This document shows, piece by piece, positions 43,470-52,574 of a DNA stretch of 64,000 nucleotides; position 1 is the stretch's first letter; the number at the start of each line of letters is the position of its first letter. The stretch covers positions 1 to 64,000 of the forward strand of contig JASGDY010000113.1 of the NCBI GenBank assembly GCA_047606825.1, in the 5' to 3' direction. Both the position numbers and the translations under genes were made by a program. The notes beneath the pieces were generated by a model, which worked only from the letters and a program-made list of their open reading frames with translations, was not told where the DNA came from and did no database searches. Source of the stretch: Rhizosphaericola sp047606825. GTDB taxonomy: Bacteria; Bacteroidota; Bacteroidia; Chitinophagales; Chitinophagaceae.

Positions 43470-45923
43470 ATGATGGTATCCGAAATAAATAAATTAGTAA
43501 AAAAAATATGGATGACGCTCCTGGTCGTAGGGGCGTTTTCTATTGGTAAGGCACAGATGCGGATCGACAGCGTGCTGAACATTTACAGCACCAGCTACCA
43601 ACCCGAAAGGCTTTATTTCCAGTTGGACAGGCCTGTCTACACGCCGGGCGATACGATTTGGTTCAAGGGCTATGTGCTGGCAGGCATCAGCCCGAGCAAC
43701 ATCAGTAAAAACCTCTATGTCGATTTCAGCGACGTCAATGGCAGGGTATTGGCGCATTTGGTGTATCCCATCGTACTTGGCGGTGGAGGCGGTCAGTTTA
43801 CGGTTCCCGATTCCATTGTTGGCAACGCTGTCCACATGAAGGGCTATACGGTCTGGATGAAAAATTTCGACTCTTCTTTCTTCTTCAACAAGGATATACG
43901 TATTGTCAAAAAAGCTACGAAGAACACCGTAAAAACCGTTCCTGTCATCAAACCTACCATCAATTTTTTTCCGGAAGGCGGCAATATGGTTGCCGGTATC
44001 AATGCCACTGTCGCGTTTAAGGCCAACGACCAATATGGCGTTCCGCTTGCTGTTGCTGGAGGCATTTACAACAGCAAAAACGAAAAAGTGGTCGATTTCA
44101 AGTCTGTGCATGACGGCATGGGGACTTTCAGCATTTTCCCCGACGCCAATGAAACCTATACGGCAAAGTGCAAAGTAGGTGACGCTGATGTCGTACAGGA
44201 ACTGCCCAAGGTGCAGCCATCGGGCGTCGTATTGCAACTGAAGGGAACGGGTATCAAGGAAGCTTTCCAGGTTAGCCGTACCGCCAACGTGCCTGCCGAG
44301 CAAAAGCAGCTCCACATCTTGGCGACCATACAGCAAAAACCTGCTTACTTGGCCAATATCAACCTGGAGGAAAAACAGACGGTCGGCGGGGCCATCGACA
44401 TGACTGGTTTCCCCGCAAGCATCATGCAGGTGACGGTTTTTGACAAAAACTGGGTACCCCTTTCGGAAAGGATTTGCTTTGTGCCCAACATGAAAGACGC
44501 CAAGGTAGAACCCGAATTTGGATTCCTGAAACTCGGACTCGGCAAGCGTGCCAACAATGAATTGGTTTTGCGTATGCCGCAAGGCAATATTTCCAATCTC
44601 TCCATTTCCGTGATAGACGCTTCATTGGGTAAAGACAGTGCTGACAATATCTTGACACATTTTCTGGTGACGGGCGATTTGCACGGAATGGTGTACCATC
44701 CGGATTATTATTTTTCGGATTCGACCAATGAGGTTCTCAACAATTTGGATTTGGTTATGTTGACGCACGGTTGGAGACGTTACGACTGGGACAAGATTAC
44801 CAAAGCACAGTTCCCGACCATACAATTTCCGGCAGATACCAGTTATATTACGTTGTCCGGGAAAGTTTTCGGCGCGACCGCAGATCAGTTAAGGACAGCC
44901 GGTGACCTGCTGATATTGGCCAAATCGACATCCAAAGGCCAGGATGGCGCGATGCAGACCTTCATATTGCCCATCCGACCGGACGGCACCTTCAACGACC
45001 CGAAAACGATTTTCACCGATTCTTTGAACGTGAGCTACCAGTTTGCACAAAAGAAGAACCTTGCGGACAGGGTTTCCGTCCGTTTTATGAACAACCGCCT
45101 GGTGTCGCCTTTGAAAATAATGCCTGATTCGTTGAGTCTGGAGTACCTCAAGGTTTCCGATACGACGGGCAATGCTTTCCTCAATTTTCTGCTGTTCGAA
45201 GAGGCTAGGCTGGCAGCACTGAAAAAGACAACGACGTTGGAAGACGTCGCAGTCAAAGCCAAACCTAAAAGCCCGTTGCAGCAGATGGACGAAAAATATA
45301 CGTCCGGCATGTTCAGCGGAGGCTTCGGTTCGAGTTTTGACTTGGTCAATGACATGACGGCAGCATCCTCCATGAACATTTTGCAGTGGTTGCAGGGACG
45401 TGTTGCCGGATTGCAGATCAGTAACGCGACGAGCCCCAACCCGTCTTTGCAATGGCGTGGCGGCACACCGCAGATCTACCTCAACGAAATGCCCGTGGAC
45501 GTAGAGACTATTACGAGTATGCCAGTCACCGACATGGCGTACGTCAAGACGATGCCGCCGCCGTTCATGGGCGGTTTCGGTGGAGGTAGTGGCGGCGCCA
45601 TTGCCATTTACACCAAAAAAGGGGACGAACGTGGACCCAACGACGCCGCCAATACGAGCAAAGGGTTGCCACACCAGTTGATAGCCGGATATTCGTCCAT
45701 GAGGCAATTCTATGTGCCAAACTATGACCGTATCGACGAGTACAACGACAAGCCAGACCTGAGGGCAACACTGTATTGGGCATCTACTATATTGACCGAT
45801 GCCGACCATAAAGAATATCATCTCGAATTTTTTAACAATGACATTACTAAATCTTTCCGTGTAACGTTGGAAGGTATTGACGCCGACGGAAGGTTCATAC
45901 ACGAAGAAAAAATAGTCGAATAA
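43470..45923 (+). CDS. Exported MG2-domain protein with TonB-receptor plug domain
   Basis: 817-residue exported protein. After a signal peptide (basic KLVKKIW, hydrophobic core, KAQ) comes an alpha2-macroglobulin-like MG2 domain beginning RLYFQLDRPVYTPGDTIWFKGYV (about 45-150), several beta-sandwich repeats (about 165-590), and near 655-735 a TonB-dependent-receptor plug-like domain (LQWLQGRVAGLQIS, GGTPQIYLNEMPVD, GGGSGGAIAIYTKKG). No beta-barrel follows, so it is not a full receptor. Such proteins occur in Bacteroidota as large periplasmic or outer-membrane factors of unknown role. The start is ATG 43470; GTG 43464 and ATG 43473 are alternatives. A DUF3467 gene follows 20 bp later. Confidence 0.75.
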   Translation: MMVSEINKLVKKIWMTLLVVGAFSIGKAQMRIDSVLNIYSTSYQPERLYFQLDRPVYTPGDTIWFKGYVLAGISPSNISKNLYVDFSDVNGRVLAHLVYPIVLGGGGGQFTVPDSIVGNAVHMKGYTVWMKNFDSSFFFNKDIRIVKKATKNTVKTVPVIKPTINFFPEGGNMVAGINATVAFKANDQYGVPLAVAGGIYNSKNEKVVDFKSVHDGMGTFSIFPDANETYTAKCKVGDADVVQELPKVQPSGVVLQLKGTGIKEAFQVSRTANVPAEQKQLHILATIQQKPAYLANINLEEKQTVGGAIDMTGFPASIMQVTVFDKNWVPLSERICFVPNMKDAKVEPEFGFLKLGLGKRANNELVLRMPQGNISNLSISVIDASLGKDSADNILTHFLVTGDLHGMVYHPDYYFSDSTNEVLNNLDLVMLTHGWRRYDWDKITKAQFPTIQFPADTSYITLSGKVFGATADQLRTAGDLLILAKSTSKGQDGAMQTFILPIRPDGTFNDPKTIFTDSLNVSYQFAQKKNLADRVSVRFMNNRLVSPLKIMPDSLSLEYLKVSDTTGNAFLNFLLFEEARLAALKKTTTLEDVAVKAKPKSPLQQMDEKYTSGMFSGGFGSSFDLVNDMTAASSMNILQWLQGRVAGLQISNATSPNPSLQWRGGTPQIYLNEMPVDVETITSMPVTDMAYVKTMPPPFMGGFGGGSGGAIAIYTKKGDERGPNDAANTSKGLPHQLIAGYSSMRQFYVPNYDRIDEYNDKPDLRATLYWASTILTDADHKEYHLEFFNNDITKSFRVTLEGIDADGRFIHEEKIVE

Positions 45924-45943
45924 AACCAAAACAGATACCTATC

Positions 45944-46249
45944 ATGCAAGAACAGAAAGAAGGACAGTTGAACATAGAGATTACCGAGGAAGTAGGAGAG
46001 GGCTCCTATTCCAACCTTGTCATCCTTACGCACAGCCAGGCAGAGTTTATACTGGATTTTGTCAATATCATGCCCGGGCTTCCCAAAAGCCGTGTCAAGT
46101 CGCGCGTCATCATGGCACCCGTACATGCCAAACGTTTTTTGCTGGCACTGTCTGACAATATCAAAAACTATGAAAAGGAAAACGGCACCATCAAGGAAGC
46201 CAACGCGGAATTGGTCATGAACTTTGGCGGGCCGACGGCACAGGCATAG
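45944..46249 (+). CDS. DUF3467 family protein
   Basis: 101-residue protein matching DUF3467: LNIEITEEVGEGSYSNLVIL, then HSQAEFILDFVNIMPGLPKSRVKSRVIMAPVHAKRFLLAL. The family is widespread, small and uncharacterised, and often lies near transcription or export genes. It follows the MG2 protein by 20 bp and is ended by an unusually long hairpin. Confidence 0.88.
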   Translation: MQEQKEGQLNIEITEEVGEGSYSNLVILTHSQAEFILDFVNIMPGLPKSRVKSRVIMAPVHAKRFLLALSDNIKNYEKENGTIKEANAELVMNFGGPTAQA

Positions 46250-46257
46250 TTCTTTTT

Positions 46258-46310
46258 AGTTGAAAGTGGAGCGTTGGAAGTGAAAAATTTCCAACGCTCC
46301 ACTTTCAACT
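46258..46310. terminator. 22-bp perfect stem-loop after the DUF3467 gene
   Basis: Arms 46258-46279 and 46289-46310 pair perfectly over 22 bp with a 9-base loop. No long T-run follows, so besides termination it could be an RNase III substrate or a repeat remnant. It lies between the DUF3467 gene and pruA. Confidence 0.65.
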
Positions 46311-46330
46311 GAGATTAATTTTTTCCTTTT

Positions 46331-46338
46331 TACTTTTG
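46331..46338 (+). promoter_or_regulatory. -7 box of pruA
   Basis: TACTTTTG matches TAnnTTTG, 29 bases before ATG 46368. Confidence 0.45.
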
Positions 46339-46367
46339 CCTTATTTAAAACAACAATACGCCAATAT

Positions 46368-47999
46368 ATGAGTGTAGGTACATTTTCTTATCCGCGTCCT
46401 GTCAACGAGCCGGTATTGAGCTACGCTCCCGGCACACTGGAAAAAAAGCAGCTTAAAGAGGCACTTCAAAAACTAAAAAATAAACAGGTAGACATACCGT
46501 TGTATATCGGTTCAGAAGAAATCAGGACCGGCAACAAAGTCGTCATACATCCGCCACATGAGTTGAAACATACTTTGGGGCATTTTCATGTCGGTGATGC
46601 GAGTCATGTACACGCTGCGATTGACGCTGCGTTGAAAGCGAAAGACAATTGGTCCGGTATGCCGTGGGAATCCAGGGCAGCCATCTTCCTACGTGCCGCG
46701 GAACTCGCTTCCACCAAGTATAAACAGTTGCTCAATGCCTCGACGATGCTGGTACAGAGCAAAAATGCCTACCAGGCCGATATCGACAGTGCGTGCGAAC
46801 TGATTGATTTTCTGCGTTACAACGTCCATTTTTTAAGCGAAATCCATGCAGAACAGCCAGCTCCGTCCGTCGGCACCCACAACCTGACCGACTGGCGTCC
46901 GTTGGAAGGATTTGTCGTGGCGGTTACGCCGTTCAACTTTACGGCGATTAGTGCCAACCTGCCTTGTGCGCCGGCCTTGTGTGGCAATACGGTCGTATGG
47001 AAACCTGCCGAAGCGCAAGTGTACAGCGCAAACATTGTCATGCAGATTTTGAAAGAGGCCGGTCTGCCAGACGGCGTTATCAACCTGATAGTGGTCGATG
47101 GCAATGTACTGGGCGATGTGTGTTTTTCCCACAGGGATTTTGCTGGCATACATTTTACGGGTTCTTCCGCAGTGTTCAAACATATCTGGAAAACCATCGG
47201 TAACAACATCGAGCTTTTCCGCACTTTTCCGAGGATTGTCGGCGAGACGGGCGGCAAGGATTTCGTATTGGTCCACAACAGTGCCGACGTGGATGCTACG
47301 GTCGTGGCGTTGGCTAGGGGCGCATTTGAATATCAGGGGCAGAAATGTTCCGCCGCCTCCCGCGCCTACCTGCCAGCGAGCCTTGCCAATGAAATATTGG
47401 ACAAGCTTGTGGCAACGGTCAAGACCTTCAAAATCGGAACGGTCGAAGACTTCACCAATTTCATCAACGCCGTGATACACGAACCGAGCTTTGACAAAAT
47501 CGCCAAATATATCGACGGCGCCAAGGCGTCTCCCGATGCGGAAATATTGGTCGGCGGCAACTACGACAAATCCGAAGGCTATTTCGTGGAACCTACCGTT
47601 ATCAAGGCTTTGAAGAGCGATTACGTGACGTTGCAGGAAGAAATTTTCGGACCTGTGTTGACGGTTTATGTCTATCAAGACGACGCTTTTGAAAATATCA
47701 TAGACATCGTCAACAATACATCTCCTTACGCCTTGACCGGTTCCATCATTGCCAAGGACAGGAGTGTCATCAACCATGTCAGCAACAAGCTGCGCAATGC
47801 GGCAGGCAACTTCTACATCAACGACAAACCTACTGGCGCTGTCGTCGGCCAGCAGCCGTTTGGCGGTGCACGCGCTTCCGGTACCAACGACAAAGCGGGC
47901 AGCAAGCTCAATCTGTATAGATGGCTGAGCGCACGCAGCGTCAAGGAAACCTTTACGTCACCTACGGACTATAAATATCCGTTTTTGCAGGAAGCATAG
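46368..47999 (+). CDS. pruA: L-glutamate gamma-semialdehyde (P5C) dehydrogenase
   Basis: Second enzyme of proline catabolism: oxidises glutamate semialdehyde/P5C to glutamate with NAD+. The 543-residue length and N-terminus are those of the stand-alone mitochondrial-type enzyme rather than the PutA fusion. Catalytic elements are visible: GETGGKDFVLVH with the general-base glutamate and EYQGQKCSAASRAY with the nucleophilic cysteine, and the C-terminal QQPFGGARASGTNDKAGS. The proline dehydrogenase partner is not in the window. Confidence 0.95.
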   Translation: MSVGTFSYPRPVNEPVLSYAPGTLEKKQLKEALQKLKNKQVDIPLYIGSEEIRTGNKVVIHPPHELKHTLGHFHVGDASHVHAAIDAALKAKDNWSGMPWESRAAIFLRAAELASTKYKQLLNASTMLVQSKNAYQADIDSACELIDFLRYNVHFLSEIHAEQPAPSVGTHNLTDWRPLEGFVVAVTPFNFTAISANLPCAPALCGNTVVWKPAEAQVYSANIVMQILKEAGLPDGVINLIVVDGNVLGDVCFSHRDFAGIHFTGSSAVFKHIWKTIGNNIELFRTFPRIVGETGGKDFVLVHNSADVDATVVALARGAFEYQGQKCSAASRAYLPASLANEILDKLVATVKTFKIGTVEDFTNFINAVIHEPSFDKIAKYIDGAKASPDAEILVGGNYDKSEGYFVEPTVIKALKSDYVTLQEEIFGPVLTVYVYQDDAFENIIDIVNNTSPYALTGSIIAKDRSVINHVSNKLRNAAGNFYINDKPTGAVVGQQPFGGARASGTNDKAGSKLNLYRWLSARSVKETFTSPTDYKYPFLQEA

Positions 48000-48058
48000 C
48001 GTTAAGCCAAGAGTAAAAAGGCAAAAACAAAAAGCCTAACGAAAAACGTAATGCGTAA

Positions 48059-48101
48059 ACAGAGAACAGGCTGTCCCTATACGGGGCAGCCTGTTCTCTG
48101 T
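48059..48101. terminator. Stem-loop after pruA
   Basis: Outer arms 48059-48073 and 48087-48101 pair perfectly over 15 bp (ACAGAGAACAGGCTG), with a further CCC/GGG pair inside. It lacks a T-run. The remaining gap to 48289 holds a CTTTGCGTGAAAAA segment (near 48152) that recurs near 63000. Confidence 0.6.
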
Positions 48102-48289
48102 CCATTGCGCACAACGATACAACCATTGCAAAGTAAACAACGTTGTCCTCTTTGCGTGAAAAAACGTTGGTCTGTTCTCAATTGTCCATTTTTAAACACT
48201 TCATTGTGCACTAATCCACATCCCTGCATAACTTTCCGCTTGTGTTTTTAGGAATGTTTTGTTATTTTGTCTAAGGGCAGTTTCGAAGA

Positions 48290-49162
48290 ATGATACAATC
48301 CAACGACAAAATACAGGCACTGTTGTCCTTGATGGACGATACAGACATGGAAGTGTACTCCATCGTTACGGAACAGATCTGCCAGTACGGAAAAGGTATC
48401 ATTCCCCATCTGGAGAACCTTTGGGAAAATATGGAGCACAACGAGGTACAGGAACGTATCGAGCTACTGATACACCAGATCCAGTACAACGATTTGGAAT
48501 CCGAACTGCTCCTCTGGAAAGAACAACCATCCAAACTTATCGACGGTGCTATATTGGCTGCCAGGTTTCAGTATCCCGATCTCTGTGTTGACCAGTTCCA
48601 GGACAAGATTCTTCAACTTTGGAAAACGGTGTGGCTGGAGATCAACGACCATTTGAGCTCGCTGGAACAGCTGCATATATTGAACAGTATCCTTTACCAC
48701 TTCTACAAATTGGAAGGTACTCCCTACAACCATGATGACATCGATTGTTTCCTGCTCAACAAGGTATTGGAAAAAAAGAAGGGAAATGCCTTGTCCAACG
48801 GCATCCTGTTCCAGATTGTCGCCGAGCAGATAGGGCTGCCTGTCAAGACTGTGCATATCCCTAAACATTACCTGCTCGCTTTTTTTGCCAGAAAAAATTC
48901 CTATTGGCCGTCAAAAGGTTTCCATCCTGGGAACATACTTTTTTTCATTGACGCCATGAGTGGGAATGTCTACAACCGACAGGACATGATGAAATACCTG
49001 GAAGACAATGGCTGCCTTGTAGGCGACCGTCTTTTTTCCGTCATGCGCAACGACGAGATTATTTCTTATCTTTTGCGTGAAATGGCAGCTTGTTTTGACA
49101 ATGTACAATATGGCTACAAAAGGACGGAACTGCTCCGTCTGGCCGATATTTTGTCCCGATAG
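48290..49162 (+). CDS. SirB1-like transglutaminase-fold protein
   Basis: 290-residue protein of the SirB1 family. The N-terminal half is helical (HEAT-like, about 1-110); the C-terminal half has the family core LNKVLEKKKGNALSNGILFQIVAEQIGLPVKTVHIPKHYLLAF, equivalent to the usual RRGNPISLA...GLPVxGVxFPGHFLV. The proline-serine normally after GN is Ala-Leu here, so any enzymatic role is doubtful. Function in Bacteroidota unknown. Confidence 0.75.
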   Translation: MIQSNDKIQALLSLMDDTDMEVYSIVTEQICQYGKGIIPHLENLWENMEHNEVQERIELLIHQIQYNDLESELLLWKEQPSKLIDGAILAARFQYPDLCVDQFQDKILQLWKTVWLEINDHLSSLEQLHILNSILYHFYKLEGTPYNHDDIDCFLLNKVLEKKKGNALSNGILFQIVAEQIGLPVKTVHIPKHYLLAFFARKNSYWPSKGFHPGNILFFIDAMSGNVYNRQDMMKYLEDNGCLVGDRLFSVMRNDEIISYLLREMAACFDNVQYGYKRTELLRLADILSR

Positions 49163-49300
49163 AGGAACCCTTTTCGCTAGAGATACGGAGATGGCTGTTT
49201 TCGCTGCAACATTTTTTATTCTCCTTCTGGTATCAATGACTACCGCGGGTGACGCCGTCTTACTTCCATATTAGGGTTATGCCTCAAACGCAAGATGATA

Positions 49301-50308
49301 TTAAAACCGAATGATGTGCAACGTATGTAGGCTCGTATAGTAAATTCCCAATGTTATCAGCCAAAACCATACATTGACAAGCCATTTGGCGTTGGAGTAA
49401 TAAAATGTGCAGGCTCCCAGCAACGCCGCAGGGACGATGCTCAACTGTAATATCTGTAGTGACGCATCGGGAAGTAAAAAGGCATTGCCCACGGTCAGCA
49501 CGAACGCAAGCGTACACAGCCCCCATACTTTTCGGGCGATAGTCACCAGTTTGCCACTGTTTTGCATGCCGTTCAAGATGCCCAGCAATACTGTCAACAG
49601 GATAAAGCCAAAAGCTACCAGATAGAGCAGCGGCGGACCTTGTAACGACAGGTTGTGGACAGCGATTTGTGGCATGTACTTTTGCAGGAGAAGGATGTGG
49701 TCTTTTTGGAAGTAATTGTTCAGGAAAAGATACGCTGCAAGGAAATAAAAGGGCAATAGAAGCCCCACTATCCAAACGATTGCCAGCCGGGGGCTAAAAC
49801 TTCCTAGGAAAACCAATGCAAAAAACAATACCAATACCCATATCGCTGTAGGAGGATACAGTATTGATGCGATACCACAGACGAGACTAAGGTTGAACAT
49901 AAGCCTGCCCTTTTTCTCCAAAGTGTACAACAGCCTAAAGCTTGCCAGTATTTCTATGAACAAAGTATTGATTATCAAAGTACTGCTGATGTTGTTCCAT
50001 TGGGGCAACAAGGCCGTGAACAATACATAGACCATACCAGGCAACGCGTTTTCCTTTGGAAAAAGGGAGAGATTGTTGGCTGCGGCATTGAGCCGGTTGG
50101 CCTGCAAGGAAATAATGATCAAATACACCAAAAACAAAGCAGTCCCCGACTTGTCCGACAGGTTGGACAGCAACTTGTCTAATAATGTACTGTTAGTTGA
50201 CAAAATGATTTGCGGTCCTTCAAATATGAAAGGAAGATGCACAAAAATGCAGAGCAACGTAATCCATACTACTGCCGACGTGGACTTGGTTTTGAATAGA
50301 GAAACCAC
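49301..50308 (-). CDS. DUF6427-like polytopic membrane protein
   Basis: 335-residue inner-membrane protein with about eight to ten predicted helices. The start MVSLFKTKS and the first extracytoplasmic segment resemble the Bacteroidota family DUF6427. NPLLLL-type catalytic motifs are absent. Role unknown; relatives lie among envelope genes. It is divergent from kup across 268 bp that contain two hairpins and the kup promoter. Confidence 0.65.
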   Translation of the reverse strand: MVSLFKTKSTSAVVWITLLCIFVHLPFIFEGPQIILSTNSTLLDKLLSNLSDKSGTALFLVYLIIISLQANRLNAAANNLSLFPKENALPGMVYVLFTALLPQWNNISSTLIINTLFIEILASFRLLYTLEKKGRLMFNLSLVCGIASILYPPTAIWVLVLFFALVFLGSFSPRLAIVWIVGLLLPFYFLAAYLFLNNYFQKDHILLLQKYMPQIAVHNLSLQGPPLLYLVAFGFILLTVLLGILNGMQNSGKLVTIARKVWGLCTLAFVLTVGNAFLLPDASLQILQLSIVPAALLGACTFYYSNAKWLVNVWFWLITLGIYYTSLHTLHIIRF

Positions 50309-50361
50309 TTTATGTTTTTATGATTTATTGATTGTCAATGCAAACCTACATGAAATTTTTT

Positions 50362-50401
50362 GTATTCGTAGGGGTACGGTATGCCCTGTCCCTACGAATA
50401 C
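50362..50401. repeat. REP-like inverted repeat GTATTCGTAGGG...CCCTACGAATAC
   Basis: Perfect 12-bp arms (50362-50373 and 50390-50401) around GTACGGTATGCCCTGT. Palindromes of the form GTAGGG..GCCCTG..CCCTAC are common intergenic repeats in many genomes. It lies just upstream of the second hairpin (50432-50462) and the kup promoter. Confidence 0.6.
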
Positions 50402-50431
50402 CCCGACAAATAAACGGTCAATACGACAACG

Positions 50432-50462
50432 TATTACCACCTCGGCGGAAGAGGTTGTAATA
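50432..50462. repeat. Inverted repeat upstream of kup promoter
   Basis: Arms 50432-50443 (TATTACCACCTC) and 50451-50462 (GAGGTTGTAATA) pair at 11 of 12 positions, 7-base loop. It ends nine bases before the -33 box of kup, so it may be an operator-like dyad or the 3' end of a repeat. Confidence 0.4.
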
Positions 50463-50470
50463 TGCACATT

Positions 50471-50501
50471 TTTGTCCCTTGTGCAAACTATATTACATTT
50501 G
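50471..50501 (+). promoter_or_regulatory. kup promoter, exact Bacteroidota consensus
   Basis: TTTG (50471-50474), 19-base spacer, TACATTTG (50494-50501): an exact match to the housekeeping consensus TTTG-N19-TAnnTTTG. Predicted transcript start near 50506 gives a leader of about 70 bases before the GTG at 50577. Confidence 0.7.
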
Positions 50502-50576
50502 TCGCGTTTACGTGTAAGCAACTGTTTTGGATGGCGGTATGCCAGCAAAGCGTTTTTTGTCTTTTATAATTTTTAA

Positions 50577-52574
50577 GTGGGAAATAAACATCATCCAAAA
50601 GGTTTCTCGATAGCGGGACTGATTGTCGCGTTGGGTATTATTTATGGGGACATCGGTACTTCGCCGCTCTACGTGATGAACGCCATCATCAGAAACCATT
50701 ATGTCAACGAGTTTTTGATCATCGGCTCCATCTCCTGTGTGATATGGACACTGACGCTCCAGACGACCGTCAAATATGTGATACTCACGTTGCAGGCCGA
50801 CAACAACGGTGAAGGTGGGATTTTCAGCCTGTACGCACTTGTGCGACGGCAGAAGAAATGGCTGGTCTATGTGGCAATGATTGGCGGAGCGTCCTTGTTG
50901 GCCGACGGCATCATCACACCGCCCGTAACCGTGACTGCCGCGATAGAAGGCTTGCACCTGATACGTTTTGAACACTTCAACCTGAGGGCGATAACGACCA
51001 CGGAAATCGTGTGGATTGTCATATTGATCATCGCAGGTTTGTTTTTTCTCCAACAGTTTGGGACGGCGTCTATCGGGAAGTTTTTCGGACCGATTATGCT
51101 TCTTTGGTTTCTGATGTTGGCGATGGTCGGTTTTTCCAACATCCATAATTTCTGGCCGGTGCTCAAGGCACTGAATCCCTATTACGCTATCAAGTTGTTG
51201 GCAGTGTATCCGCATGGTTTTGGGCTGTTGGGAGCGGTTTTTCTGTGTACGACGGGTGCTGAGGCACTGTATTCGGATATGGGGCACTGCGGCAAGAAGA
51301 ATATCCGCATGTCGTGGATTTTTGTCAAGACTTGTCTGATATTGAACTACCTGGGACAGGGCGCGTGGTTGTTGAACAATCTCCAAGGTAGCTACATCTC
51401 GCCGGAAATGCAGGATGCGGGCAATGCCTTTTTCAACATGATGCCCGAATGGTTCAAGCTGACAGGTATCATATTGGCGACATTGGCGGCGATTATCGCG
51501 TCGCAGGCGTTGATTTCCGGCTCGTTTACGTTGATTTCGGAAGCGTTGCGGCTCAACCTTTGGCCCAAAATAAAAATCATCTACCCGACCGAGGAAAAAG
51601 GGCAGGTGTACATTCCCGGCATCAACTGGCTCTTGTGTTTTGGCTGTATTTTCATTGTGCTTTTTTTCAAGGAATCGTCAAGGATGGAAGGTGCTTACGG
51701 CCTCGCGATTACGTTGTGCATGATCAGCACGTCCATCCTGTATGCCAATTATCTACAAAAAAAGCGGACGCATGTCCTCTTGCGCTATCTGTACCTGGCA
51801 GTTTTCCTGACGATTGAGTTCTCGTTTTTCTTTGCCAACCTTGACAAGTTTCCGCACGGCGGTTATGTCACCGTCATCGTTGCGGGACTTTTGTTTTATG
51901 TCATGTACACGTGGTATCGCGCCAGGAAAATCAAGAACCGATATGTCGAATTTGTGCGGCTGGAGCACTATATCCCGATGATACAAGAACTCGGGAACGA
52001 CAAAACTGTGGTCAAATACGCCACGCACCTCGTCTATATGACGAGTGCCGACAACCCTAAGGAAATCGAGCATAAAATCGTCTATTCCATATTGAACAGA
52101 AAACCGAAACGTGCCGACATCTACTGGTTTGTACATGTGGACGTACTGGACGAACCTTATACCTGCGAATACGTCGTCGACCATATCATCCCCAACGACA
52201 TCATCCGCGTCGAGTTCCGCCTAGGTTTCCGTGTGGAACAAAAAATCAACCTCATGCTTCGAAAGGTAGTCGAGGATTTGGCGACCAACAGGGAAGTGAA
52301 TATCGTCAGCCGTTACGAAAGCCTTGAACGTAACAATGTCGCCGGAGATTTCCAGTTTGTTGTCATGGAAAAATACCTGTCCAACGACAACGACCTGCCG
52401 TTTATGGACAAGATTGTCATGAAATACTATTTCTGGCTGAAACAGATTAGCTTGACGGAAGAAAGAGGTTTTGGCCTGGACCAGAGTTCGGTCGACGTAG
52501 AAAAATATCCGTTGATTGTTTCCAGCTCTGCCTCGCTGCCTTTGAAAAGGATATTTCCAAAAGAGCGGTATTAG
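50577..52574 (+). CDS. kup: Potassium uptake transporter Kup
   Basis: 665-residue K+:H+ symporter of the KUP/HAK/KT family. Twelve predicted helices occupy about 10-450, with the signature GIIYGDIGTSPLYV (21-34) and GGEGGIFSLYAL-type loop (NNGEGGIFSLYALVRR), and GASLLADGIITPPVTV in the pore region. A cytoplasmic C-terminal domain of about 200 residues follows. The start codon is GTG; the N-terminus starting at that codon is of the usual short type. It has a strong consensus promoter. Confidence 0.94.
   Translation: MGNKHHPKGFSIAGLIVALGIIYGDIGTSPLYVMNAIIRNHYVNEFLIIGSISCVIWTLTLQTTVKYVILTLQADNNGEGGIFSLYALVRRQKKWLVYVAMIGGASLLADGIITPPVTVTAAIEGLHLIRFEHFNLRAITTTEIVWIVILIIAGLFFLQQFGTASIGKFFGPIMLLWFLMLAMVGFSNIHNFWPVLKALNPYYAIKLLAVYPHGFGLLGAVFLCTTGAEALYSDMGHCGKKNIRMSWIFVKTCLILNYLGQGAWLLNNLQGSYISPEMQDAGNAFFNMMPEWFKLTGIILATLAAIIASQALISGSFTLISEALRLNLWPKIKIIYPTEEKGQVYIPGINWLLCFGCIFIVLFFKESSRMEGAYGLAITLCMISTSILYANYLQKKRTHVLLRYLYLAVFLTIEFSFFFANLDKFPHGGYVTVIVAGLLFYVMYTWYRARKIKNRYVEFVRLEHYIPMIQELGNDKTVVKYATHLVYMTSADNPKEIEHKIVYSILNRKPKRADIYWFVHVDVLDEPYTCEYVVDHIIPNDIIRVEFRLGFRVEQKINLMLRKVVEDLATNREVNIVSRYESLERNNVAGDFQFVVMEKYLSNDNDLPFMDKIVMKYYFWLKQISLTEERGFGLDQSSVDVEKYPLIVSSSASLPLKRIFPKERY

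Noticed and set aside
43494..44582. 362-codon open frame antisense to the MG2/plug gene (and 346 codons at 44889-45929)
   Set aside because: Both are opposite-strand shadows of a well-supported gene, with no start context or recognisable family.
48051..48251. 66-codon frame after pruA
   Set aside because: It is read straight through the pruA stem-loop and has an improbable Cys/Pro-rich product.
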